This document shows positions 5,577 through 5,620 of a DNA stretch of 5,620 nt, piece after piece; the first letter of the stretch is position 1, and each line of letters begins with the position of its first letter. A program made the position numbers and the translations under genes. The notes beneath the pieces are model-generated. The model worked only from the letters and a program-made list of their open reading frames with translations, was not told the DNA's origin and made no database searches. The DNA comes from an uncultured Flavobacterium sp. (lineage in GTDB: Bacteria; Bacteroidota; Bacteroidia; Flavobacteriales; Flavobacteriaceae): the NCBI GenBank assembly GCA_946480635.1, contig CAMLKV010000172.1, positions 1-5,620 on the forward strand, in the 5' to 3' direction.

Positions 5577-5620
5577 GTCCCATTCAACTTTTACTTTCTA
5601 GTTTTATAAAAAATAAACTC

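Overview
The window is ordinary chromosomal sequence from a low-G+C member of the Bacteroidota, most likely a Flavobacteriaceae relative. The reasons are the AT-rich base composition, the lack of Shine-Dalgarno sequences before the genes, an exact Bacteroidota-type -7 box (TAnnTTTG) before the first complete gene, PorT-like outer-membrane barrel proteins, and a histidyl-tRNA synthetase with the long N-terminal insertion and RGLNYYTG motif I associate with this phylum. The assignment is from sequence character only; no database was consulted.

Layout, left to right. The 3' end of an outer-membrane barrel gene (+) ends at 124 and is followed by a strong intrinsic terminator. A complete PorT-like barrel gene (302-1069, +) has its own promoter and meets a second, smaller barrel gene (1136-1732, -) head-on; one almost perfectly symmetrical terminator serves both. 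After a 61-bp divergent spacer comes a Xer tyrosine recombinase (1794-2699, +), best called XerD. It converges on hisS (2727-4151, -) across a 27-bp gap, with a terminator hairpin whose U-tract favours hisS. A 155-bp divergent spacer, holding a heptanucleotide tandem repeat and an imperfect hairpin, separates hisS from a MacB/FtsX-type ABC transporter permease (4307-5548, +). The last 72 bases contain a hairpin oriented as a terminator for a minus-strand gene that would enter from the right.

How the genes relate. From the second barrel gene onward the strand alternates at every gene, so each is probably its own transcription unit and there is no operon in the window. The two complete barrel proteins share motifs in the same order and look like distant paralogs. 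The other three genes do unrelated jobs: chromosome dimer resolution, tRNA charging, and export or lipoprotein transport. I see no mobile element, CRISPR array, rRNA or tRNA gene, or defence system. The points most worth a second look are small: the heptamer repeat in the hisS leader, the look-alike terminators around the barrel genes, and the orphan terminator at the right edge.
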